A stretch of DNA of 64,000 nt, taken from Anisus vortex (taxonomy: Eukaryota > Mollusca > Gastropoda > Planorbidae). Within the stretch, counting starts at the first letter, position 1. Each line of letters starts with the position of its first letter. Below, in pieces: positions 48,093 through 58,747 of the stretch. The stretch is from assembly GCA_949126835.1 (NCBI GenBank), contig OX421498.1:34207299-34271298 (forward strand), written 5' to 3'. Under the pieces are notes generated by a model that saw nothing but the letters and a program-made list of their open reading frames with translations, had not been told where the DNA came from and made no database searches. A program made the translations under genes and the position numbers.

Positions 48093-50420
48093 TTATTAAA
48101 AAAAAAAAAACACAACACAAGAAAACAACATTAACGTAGCACATCCAACATCTAAAACAGCTGTTTACGCTGTGACATGGTTATGTACTGTACACATATA
48201 TTGTTTTTTATTCACTTTTGGTAACTGATTGTTTATTGTTTTTCTTTTCCAAACCAAAAAAAATAAAATATTTTAGGTAGCGGCCAAGTCAACGTAAAGT
48301 TGTCAATGACGTCATAGGCCGAGCGACGTCATAACGTGGAAACGCTTGGTGCTAAGAAAGAAAAAGGACACAAAGAAAGGATTCTGAAAGCCGATAAAGT
48401 GAATTATGAAATAAAATTACAAAAAAAAAACTAAATCGTCAGTCTGCGTCTAAACTTCTTTTGTTGTACATTATGGCTTATTATTAACCCAAAGAGTCGG
48501 CCCCCCGTAGAGGGAGGCTGGCTATTCGGCGGCTTGGGCAGATATCGATAATGACGCCCCCCCCCCCCCCCCCACACTTCTTTTTTTTTCCTAGTCTTTT
48601 TATGAACAGTATGAAAAATAAGAAATATTTTTGTTTTGTTTAATAAATTGGCTTTACCCTGGAAGAATTTGTTTGGCGTACTTGACGGCGGTTCTTTTTG
48701 CCTATGCCAATTGCCGGCTCTAAATATACCATTCTCCCCCATCTCTCTTTGATGAAAAATATTATTCAATATAAACACGTCAAGGGGTTAATTTTAATAC
48801 GTATTAATTACGTTTTGTATATGGGTATAATTTTATTGTAGTATATGTTTCTGTTGTTATTGTGGTTTTTTTTTTACTTGCTATAACTAAAATCTAAATT
48901 GTTATACTATTTGACAAAATGGTCTAGGGTCAAAAGGAATGAATAAACATTAAAGCTGATAAATAACTATACATCTAGACTAGTTGTATACGCAGGTTCA
49001 CTAAATATACACTCTATGAAACTGTGTAGCTTAAATTTTTTTTTCAATATTTAAAAACAAAGGTGTGTTTTTTTTCCATCTATATCAGCAGTTACCTAAA
49101 TTAATTAGCCGATCAAAAAATTGTCTCCGAACGCTAAACTGCATTATTTAATTTGTTTAAAATAAATCTGTTATGTAAGACAAATGATCTTTAACCTTAT
49201 AAACAGATTAACTCTTTTATATACTTTTTCGGTGTACCAACAGCGCACAGTAACGAGATCAAACATTGCACATGCGCCAGTGAATGGAGTCGATAATATG
49301 TTAACACTATAACAAGATCATTGAATTTCCTTGTAGACCTGGTTGGCTTTTTAAATAAAAAAAAATATTTTTGTTTTGTTTTTTTATCAAAACTATTAGT
49401 GAAGAATTGAAACTTGACATTATTTGAATACATTTTCAAGCAATAATAAATAATTTTTTATTTATCTCTCAACATTAGTTCCCACCTATTGTGATATACA
49501 CAGATATCGTCTATATTTTGTGTTAAGTTTTTTTTATTGTATATTTGATATTGTAAAAATTAACTATAAATACATTTAAGAAAAACTAACAAGCAAATTA
49601 TCAGTAGCGGCGTATATGTTCCCAAAATTATTAGGCGTGAGGGCGTCACCATGTGTTTGTGTTCGCATTCCGTTTCACCTACTACATTTGGACATAGTTC
49701 CTTAGATCGGGACATATTTTTAAATAAATTCAAAAGATAGTAGGATTAGGCTATATCTAACTGTAGTAACAGTGGTAAGCCTTAATATATTTTGAAACCA
49801 AATGTCAATTGTTATGCCAAAGAAAAAAAAATAAAACAAAAATAAATCAGGAATCAACATCCCATCTCTGTGCTTCTGTAAATGTTCATTTTTCCAAGAT
49901 CAAAATTAGCAAAGAAAAAAACTGTATTTTTTTTAAGTTTACGTCACAAATATTTTATTTTTTTTTAATTTTAATAATGCTACCTACATTTGCCATTTTT
50001 TTCAATGACTTGTTTGAAATTTAAAAATCTACTTTTTTTCGATGATAACAAAAAAATATAAAAATACACTAAAAAAAACTAAACATAGATGTAGTCATTG
50101 AGAAGAAAACAAAAATTTTTTTCATCAAAGAGATGTGACAAAGATTTATTTGTATATACTGTATTCATATACTATCTGCTATAGTACAATATACCATCTA
50201 CCTAAACGGAAAGAATTATAGATGTTGTTATTTTGTTTCTTTGTTTTTATAGAGTATGGCTCCATTTACTCACAGTGTTCTGAAAACTATAATAAACCTC
50301 ATTTCGCTTTGTTTGTTTGAATATGTAGTCATTATATAATTATTTTTTTTTTGGCAAGTTGTTATTAAACCAAACGGAATTACCTCGAGTCGAAATTAAA
50401 CTTATTGTCTTCATGTTATT
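48093..50420. other. AT-rich gene-free stretch; CRE-like pair and C17 tract
   Basis: TGACGTCA at 48307-48314 and GACGTCAT at 48325-48332 are cAMP-response-element-like words 18 bp apart. A C17 tract lies at 48557-48573; the 115-codon minus-strand frame at 48431-48778 reads through it and is not credible. The rest is poly-A and poly-T rich. Confidence 0.4.
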
Positions 50421-50425
50421 TTCCT

Positions 50426-50695
50426 AGATATTATTTTTATTTGTTCATGTTGTTAACATTATTTTTATTTGTTCTTGTTGTTAACATTATTTTTAATTGT
50501 TGTTGTTGTTAACAATATTTTTATTTGTTGTTGTCATTATTTGTATTTGTTCTTGTAGTGGATATTATTTTTATTTGTTCATGTTGTTAACATTATTTTT
50601 AATTGTTCTTGTTGTTAACAATATTTGTATTTGTTGTTGTCATTATTTGTATTTGTTCTTGTTGTTAACACTATTTTTTATTTCTTCTTTGTGTT
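50426..50695. repeat. 28-bp minisatellite with longer-period structure
   Basis: The unit approximates ATTATTTTTATTTGTTCTTG followed by TTGTTAAC, with variants. The order of variants (including the shorter 'gttgttgtcattatttgtat' unit) is repeated at roughly 125 bp. The hydrophobic open frame across it is an artefact. Confidence 0.85.
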
Positions 50696-50869
50696 GTAGC
50701 GATACTAGCAAGTATTAAGAAAATACTTTTAAAATGATTTCTGGATTGTTAGCTATAATTGAACTAATGAATAAATGTAAAAAAAAACAACAGTAAATGA
50801 AAAGTTTTAAAAGTAAAGTAATAATATATATAAAGTATTACATATCAGTTTATAAATACAACACAAACT

Positions 50870-51060
50870 AAGAGAGTACTTTTAAAGAAAAACAGACGGA
50901 GAAATAAACTGTCCTTATTCCTTTTGCGAAGAGTGATGAAGTAATCATAATATAAGCTCTTACTTCGAGTGCTCTCTGAGCATGGGTTTGTACTGTCTGA
51001 TCTAGGCATTGATTTGAACAACGTCATTAAAGAAAACCTTTTAAAATGCAAGACTGATTA
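50870..51060 (+). mobile_element. LINE 3' end (heavily decayed)
   Basis: The words 'ctgtccttattccttttgcg', 'agctcttacttcgagtgctc' and 'taaaatgcaagactgatta' align in order with the LINE end at 24800-24950. The frame is broken. Confidence 0.5.
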
Positions 51061-51639
51061 GAAAGACTCGAACCATCTCATCATCTCTCCTTGAAGAAAA
51101 ATATCATTCAATAAAAAAGAATAATTCACCAGTTAATGCCAAGACGTATTAAATACATTTGTAAACGTCTATAATTAAAATTTATTCAATTTTTTTCAGT
51201 GATTCACTAACCCGTAGACTTATTTAAAGCGTACATTTTTAAATGGTGTGTACCTGTTATTTATAGGACAAGAACGCCAATGTGTTTTTATTACCAGAAG
51301 AGATTATACCTCCACGTTTTTGAGAGAAATCAAACCACCATCCGCTACCTTATAGTAAATACTCTAGGATCGAGGTAGTTATCACTATTATTTAAAGTTA
51401 AAAGGAGTTGTATTCTGGCAACTATACACCTTTTATAGAAGTGCTATTTTCGGAGATGCTATATATTATGTCATATGTTCTTTTCACTTATCATACTGTA
51501 TCGTTTCAAACTAATATCAAAAGCAAAACTATCTTCGTTTAGACATAGGATGCTAACATCTTTTCAATAGAGGTATCGTAGATGATGAGGTAACTTTTTT
51601 CGCGTAGCAGTCATCGAAGTAAACATACCTTTATTCGAA
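51061..51639. other. AT-rich gene-free stretch
   Basis: Nothing recognisable. Confidence 0.45.
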
Positions 51640-51647
51640 GTCTACAT

Positions 51648-51856
51648 CAGGAGGTCGGCAACCTGTTGTCAAAAGTATGCCAAAGGAGGATTTATAATTC
51701 ATTCAGCGTGCCAACAGCTAGAAAAGTCAATCTACACCACCAATCAATTTCTTGTAGAAAAGACTTTAATTGAGTTTTTTTTGTCTTCCGCGTGCCATTG
51801 AAAATCATTCCGCGTGCCAGGTCTGTGTCACGCGTGCCGTATATTGCCGACTCCTA
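51648..51856. mobile_element. hAT-type MITE with probable target duplication
   Basis: The ends CAGGAGGTCGGCAACCTG and ATTGCCGACTCCTA are inverted. The flanks GTCTACAT (51640-51647) and GTATACAC (51857-51864) match at 6 of 8 positions. Internal 'cagcgtgccaacagc', 'cgcgtgccattgaaaatcat' and 'cacgcgtgccg' words are the family's subterminal repeats. Confidence 0.75.
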
Positions 51857-52029
51857 GTATACACGACAACTTTTAGTGATCTAAATGAATGTATAGTATA
51901 GACCAGGGCAAAGAAAAATATGCAAATTAAAAGGGGTCATAATAAATAACACATGACAACAACTGCTCAATAAAAATGTTGAAGAACAAAAAAATCTTAA
52001 TATTTATAAAATGTTGTTTAGTCTTCAGG

Positions 52030-52435
52030 AAGAACTATATTGTTGTATATGAGGAAAGATGATTGTACCCAACAATATATTGTTGTATATGAGGAAAGAT
52101 GATTGTACCCAACAATATATTGTTGTATATGAGGAAATATGATTGTACCCAACAATATATTGTTGTATATGAGGAAAGATGGTTGTACCCAACAATATAT
52201 AGTTGTATGTGAGGAAAGATAATTGTACCCAACAATATATTGTTTTATAGGAGGAAAGATGGTTGTACCCAACAATATATAGTTGTATGTGAGGAAAGAT
52301 AATTGTACCCAACAATATATTGTTTTATAGGAGGAAAGATGATTGTACCCAACAATATCTTGTTGTATATGAGGAAAGATGATTGTATCCAACAATATAT
52401 TGTTGTAAATGAATAGACCTGGTTGTACCCAACGA
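52030..52435. repeat. 40-bp minisatellite with palindromic core
   Basis: The unit is TGTTGTATATGAGGAAAGAT plus GATTGTACCCAACAATATAT, about ten copies. Unit junctions create AACAATATATTGTT, a perfect 14-bp palindrome. An exact 80-bp double unit at 52181-52260 is repeated at 52261-52340. Three overlapping minus-strand open frames are artefacts. Confidence 0.95.
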
Positions 52436-52474
52436 GATCGCTAGAGTCAAGGGAAATAATAAAAAAAGACTATT

Positions 52475-52546
52475 CGTCTCCGATGGTCCACTAGCCTGAG
52501 ACAATTAGAAGTCTCCGATGGTTCACTAGCCTGAGTCAGTTAGAAC
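52475..52546. repeat. 36-bp tandem duplication
   Basis: Two copies of gtctccgatggtccactagc followed by ctgag(a/t)ca(a/g)ttagaa lie side by side with few substitutions. Confidence 0.85.
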
Positions 52547-52580
52547 GCTTCAGTTTTCAAATGATATTGTGTATTTAGAG

Positions 52581-54592
52581 CAGGGGTCGGCAACCTTGTG
52601 CTTATAGTGTACAAAACTAGGATTTTTAAATCATTCAGCGTGCCAACAGCGTGAAAGTCAAACTGCTCAACTATATTATTTTTATAAGACAATTTATTTA
52701 GTGCCGTAGCAAGACCAAGACCAAAAGAAAAGGAGCGTCATCGAGAAAATCATGAAAAGGTTTAATGTGTTAATAACAAATAAACATGTTTTTATTATTA
52801 TCATTTTTTTAAAATCCATTTATAACTAACCCACAATTTCATTACTCAACTTACACATCAATGGTTAATGTATCCAAATTTGTATTTTGATGTCGAGATA
52901 TAATTCAAGTAATTACTAGAAATTCGTTGTAGTTTTATCTCAGCCTAACTGAGAGTTCCGGTTATATATATTCATTTATTATTTGTAGACTCAAACGTCA
53001 ATATTTACTACAGCAATGAAGAGATACGTATTAATAATCATACAAACTGGGTAGTTAATGTAATGTTTAAAATTGTACATATACATTTTAAGTCATATAA
53101 AATTTAGATAGCTTTCGACTATATTTTATAGTTTTATCATTTTAATTATACATTGTAAACCATATATTTGTTTTATCACAAAACAAAAAAAAAAGAAACA
53201 TAATAGAAATATTAAAGCAAAGAAAACGATTTAATTACCGCCCTTCAATTAAATTCTCCAAATTATTTGAAGCTAGCGATGCCAAATATTTTAATTGTTT
53301 TAATATAACTTTTGTTACGTATAAATTATTATTTCTTTATACAAATTCGGCGTTATGCTCTGTCTTCGTGTAATTAGATGTATAAAATTAATGTACGTTT
53401 TAAAACAAAAAAATTCTGCATTAATAAATTAAACTTAAGAATTTTTTTTTTAAACATCAATAATCCAAAGAATTACATTAAATAATGCTATTAGATAAGC
53501 CTCTTATATTCATTACAATAATAAAACAAACATATTTGTTTTAGAAATAATTATATTATGCTTAATTAAGAGAGATGAACATAAAAACGCTTTTGGATGT
53601 AATTAGCATGTATCAATGAATGAGCGCCTTTTCTTTGAATGCTCTTCGCATATTTAGTCACATCTGAGTGGTCAAGTGTAAGTGACCTCTTGGTATGCTT
53701 AAATCAGCTTTCATGTGCGATACAATATGTTCACTAATGTAAATTAAACCAAAGCGAATGTCTTGCAGTTGACAACAGATGACTTCCTCAACACCTTTTC
53801 CTTTCAGTTTTTCCCGATAATCGTCACATTTCGATGCTAATTTTTCGGATCTATTAAATTTAAAAAATGCCAATATCCCTCCACTATAAAACGTTTCAGA
53901 ACTTAATAGTTTGTAGTCAGATCAAGACCTTAATCCGTGATGTTACATTGAAACATGCGTCCATGCATTTGAAAGTCTTGCTTTTGTTTAGAAAACTCCG
54001 CATTGAGTGCTGCAATGTACACTGTACTTCTGGAAACGCTAATCTATCTTAATTTGCCTTAAATTAGGGAAGAGTTAAACGTTTTTGAAATTGATTTCAC
54101 GACCAGACATGTCCAGTTTCAATGCAAATCCATTCCAGTGGTCCAAAAAAATTCAAGGGCTTTTTGACCCCGTCCTTGTAAATGCAAGTTCAACTCACTG
54201 AGACGTGTCGCCATATCATTCAGAAACATCGGCTTCAACAGTCAGTTCTCCTCATTCATTACCGGAAAATGGTTTTGTTTTTTCAAGATACAGCTTAATA
54301 ATTACTTCCAGTCAGGACACGGATCTATCCAAGACTTAACCTATACTTTGCATCCCTTTCTTCTAGAAAAGACTTAAAAAAATAATTAAAAATAGATTCA
54401 ATCATCGATCGCAAACATTCCACTTCAAGTATGATTCCCATGTAGTTCGCCAAGCTGCACCAATTAATTATGCTGACGTACGTTGTTTTGACTTGCATTA
54501 AAAAATCTTCTTGGCGGTCTCTTGCGTGCCACTGAAAATTGTTTTGCGTGCCAAGTTTGGCACGCGTGCCTTAGGTTATACTGTCGCTCTCG
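52581..54592 (-). pseudogene. Decayed hAT-like transposon with transposase remnant
   Basis: The left end CAGGGGTCGGCAACC is the terminus of the local MITE family. The right side carries the same subterminal words (gcgtgccactgaaaattg, ggcacgcgtgcc) and ends in a decayed gtcgctct. Between them, minus-strand frames broken by many stops include MFLNDMATRLSELNLHLQGR (near 54230-54170) and AALNAEFSKQKQDF (near 54010). The first resembles the 'L..LN..LQG' region of hAT-superfamily transposases of the SCAND3/ZBED/EPM2AIP1 type. The 71-codon frame at 53658-53873 is part of this region. It encodes no working enzyme, but it is a plausible source of the MITEs. The assignment rests on short motifs. Confidence 0.5.
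53010..53360. repeat. Dispersed repeat, copy 2 of 3
   Basis: It shares ordered anchors (gggtagttaatgtaatgttt, agtcatataaaattta, atagaaatatta, gatgccaaa) with copies at 255-550 and 57710-58030. It lies within the boundaries of the decayed hAT-like element. Confidence 0.6.
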
Positions 54593-54604
54593 GAATACAC
54601 TAAA

Positions 54605-54900
54605 TGAATGATACAGTGGCGTTGCTAGGGTAGAGCAGGGGGGTTTTGGGCCCTAAGTCCATTTTCCAAAAAGTGGGACCTTTTTAAGAATCCATAGAAG
54701 CTTCTTTTCAAGATAAAAAAAAGTAAGACCTTTCCATAAACAAAAAAGTAGGGCCTTTTTAGTTATAAAAAGTGGGGCCATTTCAAGAATGCAAGCGTGA
54801 CCTTTATTACAATAAAAAAAAACAACATTTAAAAAAATAACCTTAAATAGAAACCTTAACAAGAATAAAAAGTGATGCCGATTCAAGAAAAAACTACTAG
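54605..54900. repeat. Decayed short tandem repeat of 'aaaaagtgggacctttt' type
   Basis: Words such as aaaaagtgggaccttttt, aaaaagtagggccttttt and aaaaagtggggccatttc recur at 30-60 bp spacing. The tract begins right after CAGTGGCGTTGCTAGGG, a motif common at DNA-transposon ends, so this may be the interior of an unclassified element. Confidence 0.45.
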
Positions 54901-55878
54901 AGAATGTGAGTAGAAATGATGCACAACGTAAAGCCTCTCCTGCTTAGTGGTAGTGACCACCAAGACGTGACAAGTGTTGTCATCTATAGCTCTCCTGGGC
55001 ATGTCTGTGATATGGTATCTTTTACTTAATGTGTCTGAATGCCACCTCAAATCATATATATATATATATTTATTTATTTATTTATATATATGTGTATAAC
55101 CCATCTCTTGATGGGTTGGTCTCCCTGTTTCAACAGAGATCCATTCATTAGAGACTAGATGCCCAGTGGGATAACTGGACTTCGGAGGGGAGGCTGCCCT
55201 TCCCCCCCCCCCCCCCCAATCCATTCAGAGCAAAAAGAAAAAGTGAAAAATCTGTGAAGTTTCACTAACCGAGTACCTACTCTCTCTAGACAGGTGACTT
55301 TTTCTATTTTACAAGCTCTGTCTCTCAATGCTTCCCGTGTGGTTGATCCAGTAGTGGTTTAACCACTATGATTAGAATGGTGAGAACTACATCGTATCGA
55401 CGGGCTGGCTAGACCTGTTGGGCTATAAATACATGATCATGAAAAGTCCGTGCATGCACAACTGAATAAGGACTTTTATGGTTGTGATGTCGAAATAACC
55501 AAAAAAATGGATATACTAGCCAACAGATACTCAAAATGTAAAATGCCTGGAGACAGCATTTGGTAAGAAATGGGTATGAATTGAACACTGATTGGATGAC
55601 ATAGTCCGCGTGTAACTCTTTGTGGGAGATGCCCTTCTGCCTGGGTTGTAGATTTCTTGACACAGTGGAGTTTCATGGATATGGACATTTCTGGATCTGG
55701 GCGGGGAGAAAAGCTTCAGACAAACCAGTAAATATGGTGGAAAAAATAATGAGATAAAAGACTAAAAAAAAAAGAAGTAGTCCAAATTGTCTGGACGGGA
55801 CAGAAAGAAGACACAAGAATTTCAAGATCGTGCAAAAGAGTCATCAAATGTGTGCAATAGGATGAAGCATAATTTTCA
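54901..55878. other. Gene-free stretch
   Basis: An AT/TTTA patch lies at about 55050-55095 and a C16 tract at 55202-55217. Minus-strand frames at 55409-55688 are unsupported. Confidence 0.4.
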
Positions 55879-56049
55879 ATGAACGAGACGCCTGATGAAC
55901 CTGACAAAGAGCGCTCTATGAACCCAAGAGTTAATTACAATACTCTGGCTCCCGCTGCCGGGACTTCTCAGGAAGTTGAGTCGGCTTCTACAGCAAGCCT
56001 GATCACTTCAACAGAATCTCATATGGAGGACGAAGGGAACAGATTAAGA
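55879..56049 (+). CDS. Possible first coding exon, unidentified
   Basis: An open frame starts at ATG 55879 and encodes an acidic, Ser/Thr/Glu-rich segment (MNETPDEPDKERSMNPRVNY at the start; TESHMEDEGNRLR at the end). After exactly 57 codons comes AAGA|GTAAGG, a donor-like splice site. Reading through would stop at 56091. The sequence is not repetitive and base use is more balanced than its surroundings. No membrane segment or signal peptide is visible. I do not recognise the product, and no following exon with a convincing acceptor was identified, so this may be chance. Confidence 0.25.
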
Positions 56050-56091
56050 GTAAGGCTTCATGCATTCATAGGCACAATACCCAACAGATAA

Positions 56092-56541
56092 GCACTTGTT
56101 TTTTAAGACACTTGTAACTCCTGCTCTAGTCTAGTTGGGCCCTCTAGTTAATCGGGTCCATAAGGATTAATGTGAAATTTCCCCCCCAAAAATGAAACTG
56201 GGCGTCATTTAAGAGGTGTTGGGTATTAAAAATATTGAAAAGTTATAGTGAAATTGATAGACTCTGCCTGCGGCTTGATTCCTTCGGCCTTTTACTGTGA
56301 ATAGTCATTCAACGTTGTTGTTTTTTTTTAAATTATGGTCGCAACATCACTGAACCTGTACCGGTTTTACATCCCGAAGCGCAACTCAGTATTGGAAGAG
56401 CTATTTTCGCCCTCTACACAATTATTAAAGAGAAGGAGCACATTTGTACTCTCGTGAGGTTCGAAGACATACTCATACGGTGCCTGTTCCGACGTTTCCC
56501 CTCTAGCCAAATATGACATAATTTTACTGCATTTGACCGTC
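56092..56541. other. Gene-free stretch
   Basis: Nothing recognisable. Confidence 0.4.
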
Positions 56542-56549
56542 TTCTAGAT

Positions 56550-56748
56550 CAGGGGTCGGCAATCCACGCGCCAGACTTGGCACGACTAGGTATTTTCAAA
56601 GGCACGCGGAAATGTCTTTAAAAGTCTATTCAAGTCTCTTTTAAAAGAAAGTTAGTGCTACAGCAGGATGATTTTTAAGCTGTTGGCACGCTGAATGAAT
56701 TAGAAATCGTACTTTGGCACACTGTTATCAAAGGGTGTCCGACCACGG
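56550..56748. mobile_element. hAT-type MITE, best-preserved copy
   Basis: It begins CAGGGGTCGGCAATCC and ends GTGTCCGACCACGG, an imperfect inverted pair. The 8-bp flanks TTCTAGAT (56542-56549) and TTCCAGAT (56749-56756) agree at 7 positions. At 199 bp with no open frame, it must rely on a transposase in trans. The CAGGGGTCGGCAA terminus is widespread among hAT elements. Confidence 0.85.
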
Positions 56749-56861
56749 TTCCAGATCAAAACACTATTATCTTAATCTAAGCCAAACCAGGCTTGAGTCT
56801 TGAAGAAGCAGACAATTTTATTGTTTTTTGCCTATATTTATGGCTTCATTTGCAATTTTAA

Positions 56862-57678
56862 GTAGAGATGGGTCGCTCACTAAAGAACTGATCAACTGAT
56901 CTTTCAAAGGAACGGATCCGAAAGCCGATCACTGTCAAAAGACCCGGATCAGTACTGATCCGTTTCCGTTCTGCATTTCGATATGTTGGTTTCCATAGTT
57001 CACTTAGAATCCGGATCTGACCCGGATCAGACCGATTCAGACCCGCTCAGTACTCATCGTATCAGACCCGATCAGTACTGATATGGGTCTGTACTGATCG
57101 GATCAGACCCGCTCAGTACTGAATGGGTCTGTACTGATCGGTTCCCGTTCTGCATTTCGATATGCTGGTTTCGAATGCGAGTGATCGTACAATTGCTGTC
57201 AATTGTAAATAATGTTGATGATACCATTTTTGCATTATAATTAGCCAATATGATTACAGTATTTTACATTTACACTTTTAGGTCAGAGCTAGTGTGACTA
57301 GTGCTTTTTTAGCCAGCCGTAAAGTACATTAATGATACATTATAATCAAGCCATTTAGGGCCGAGTATCAAAATACAATATCAACCCTATGTGGCCTTTC
57401 GTGTCTGTCCTAAAATATTTGATGACTGAGATAGATCAATGTTTTTTTTTCACAATTGATAATTTATATTATTTGTTAGTGGGAAAATAGTTTTAAGTAA
57501 AAAACAAAAAAAAAACGGCGTAACAACAAGTTATTCTTATCTCCCTTTAATAGCCAACATGTAAAAAAAAAATGGGTTCGGGGGTAAGTGATCCATCGAT
57601 CCGTTCAACGGATCCGGATCTTTTTAGTGAGCGCTCAATTGAGCGGCGATCAGTAAGGTGAACCGTTTGGCCCATCAC
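56862..57678. mobile_element. Non-autonomous hAT-like element rich in GATCAGTACTGATC
   Basis: It starts TAGAGATGGGTCGCTCAC and ends with the reverse complement of GTGATGGGCCAAACGG. The flanks AATTTTAA and AAATTTAA match at 7 of 8 positions, but the ends align only with a small offset. Between 56880 and 57150 the words 'gatcagtactgatc', 'ggatcagacccgctcagtac' and 'gggtctgtactgatcgg' recur in both orientations, and 'cgttctgcatttcgatatg' occurs twice. There is no coding capacity. Confidence 0.6.
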
Positions 57679-57709
57679 AAATTTAAATGTATCAGTAATG
57701 ATTGAAGAA

Positions 57710-58030
57710 AATGGATAATTAATAAAGATACAAGCAGGGTAGTTAATGTAATGTTACATTTTTATATAAATTTTACTTAAAAATTAATTCATCATATAAT
57801 ATTTATCAAATGTTCAAATATCTTTTAGCAATTTGGATCATATAAAATGTATAAATTAGAACCCTTTTACTATTTTCTAAAGAAAGAAAACATTAGAAAT
57901 ATTACGCAAAGAAAACGGACTAATGATCTCCCTTTAATTAAATTAAAGTTTCCAAATTTGATTATATTGATGCCAAACAAGTTTATTAGATCTACATATT
58001 AATTATTCTTTCTTTGTAAGAAATTCAGTA
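57710..58030. repeat. Dispersed repeat, copy 3 of 3
   Basis: It shares gggtagttaatgtaatgtta, catcatataatatttat, attagaaatatta, tgatctccctttaatt and gatgccaaacaa with copies 1 and 2. It is interrupted at its right side by the solo LTR. Confidence 0.6.
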
Positions 58031-58037
58031 TTCATAT

Positions 58038-58702
58038 TGTCACATATTAATAGCACCCACAGCTCTCTCTCACAACGCAAGTTTAGTGGGCGGTACTAAG
58101 CCTAGACTATTCTAGGAATCTACTCTTGTGCCGACCTCAAATTCTCGGAATGGCTAGGAATAGTTTATTATTTCTCGTACAGTGGAGTTCATGTTAGAAC
58201 TATCGTTTTTATTATAAGTTTTGTAATGATACCATTTTTTTCACCCCTTCTAGTAATAGGTCTGTTCCCCGCTCTTCTCCGCGAGTATTTAATGATTCGT
58301 GTTGTCTTCAAGGCAATTAGTTTTGTAGATACTTTCCTTTGAGCTTGCTATGGACGCTTGTGTTGGCACTATTCTATTATTGCTGTAAATATTACATTTA
58401 TTGTACACACTTTACCACCTGAATTAAATTATCAACAACATTTACACTGAAGCTTCCTCGTCAAGTTACTATTGTATTTTTGTTTCATTGTTTACAATAC
58501 AATAATATATTTATTTACAACTACAACGTCAAGGAAAGGAACTGTTAGAACGCAAATCCTGAGTTTGTGCCCAGGACAATAAGGAGAGAGTTCGTGTAAT
58601 GCTGAAATATAAATAATAATAACCAAAGTCTACCCTAGGACTAACGAGAATTATCAACAATATTTACACGGCTCTGACCACAAGGGGATTGTGGTCGTAG
58701 CA
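58038..58702 (+). mobile_element. Solo LTR
   Basis: It begins TGTCACATATTAATAG and ends GTCGTAGCA, the TG...CA ends of long terminal repeats. It is flanked by ATAT on both sides (58034-58037 and 58703-58706), consistent with a 4-bp target duplication, although that word is low complexity. It aligns over its length, in inverted orientation, with 58748-59423. Shared blocks include ttttgtaatgataccat, caagttactat and cctaggactaacgagaatta. No internal element is attached, so it likely arose by LTR-LTR recombination. Confidence 0.75.
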
Positions 58703-58747
58703 ATATATTCGTTGCAAGATGAACTTACAATTATTAAATTATTGTAC

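Noticed and set aside
48431..48778. 115-codon minus-strand frame
   Set aside because: It passes through a C17 tract as poly-Gly and depends on its exact length; no domain.
52027..52420. CRISPR-like regular repeats
   Set aside because: Units are contiguous with no unique spacers, and the genome is eukaryotic; it is a minisatellite.
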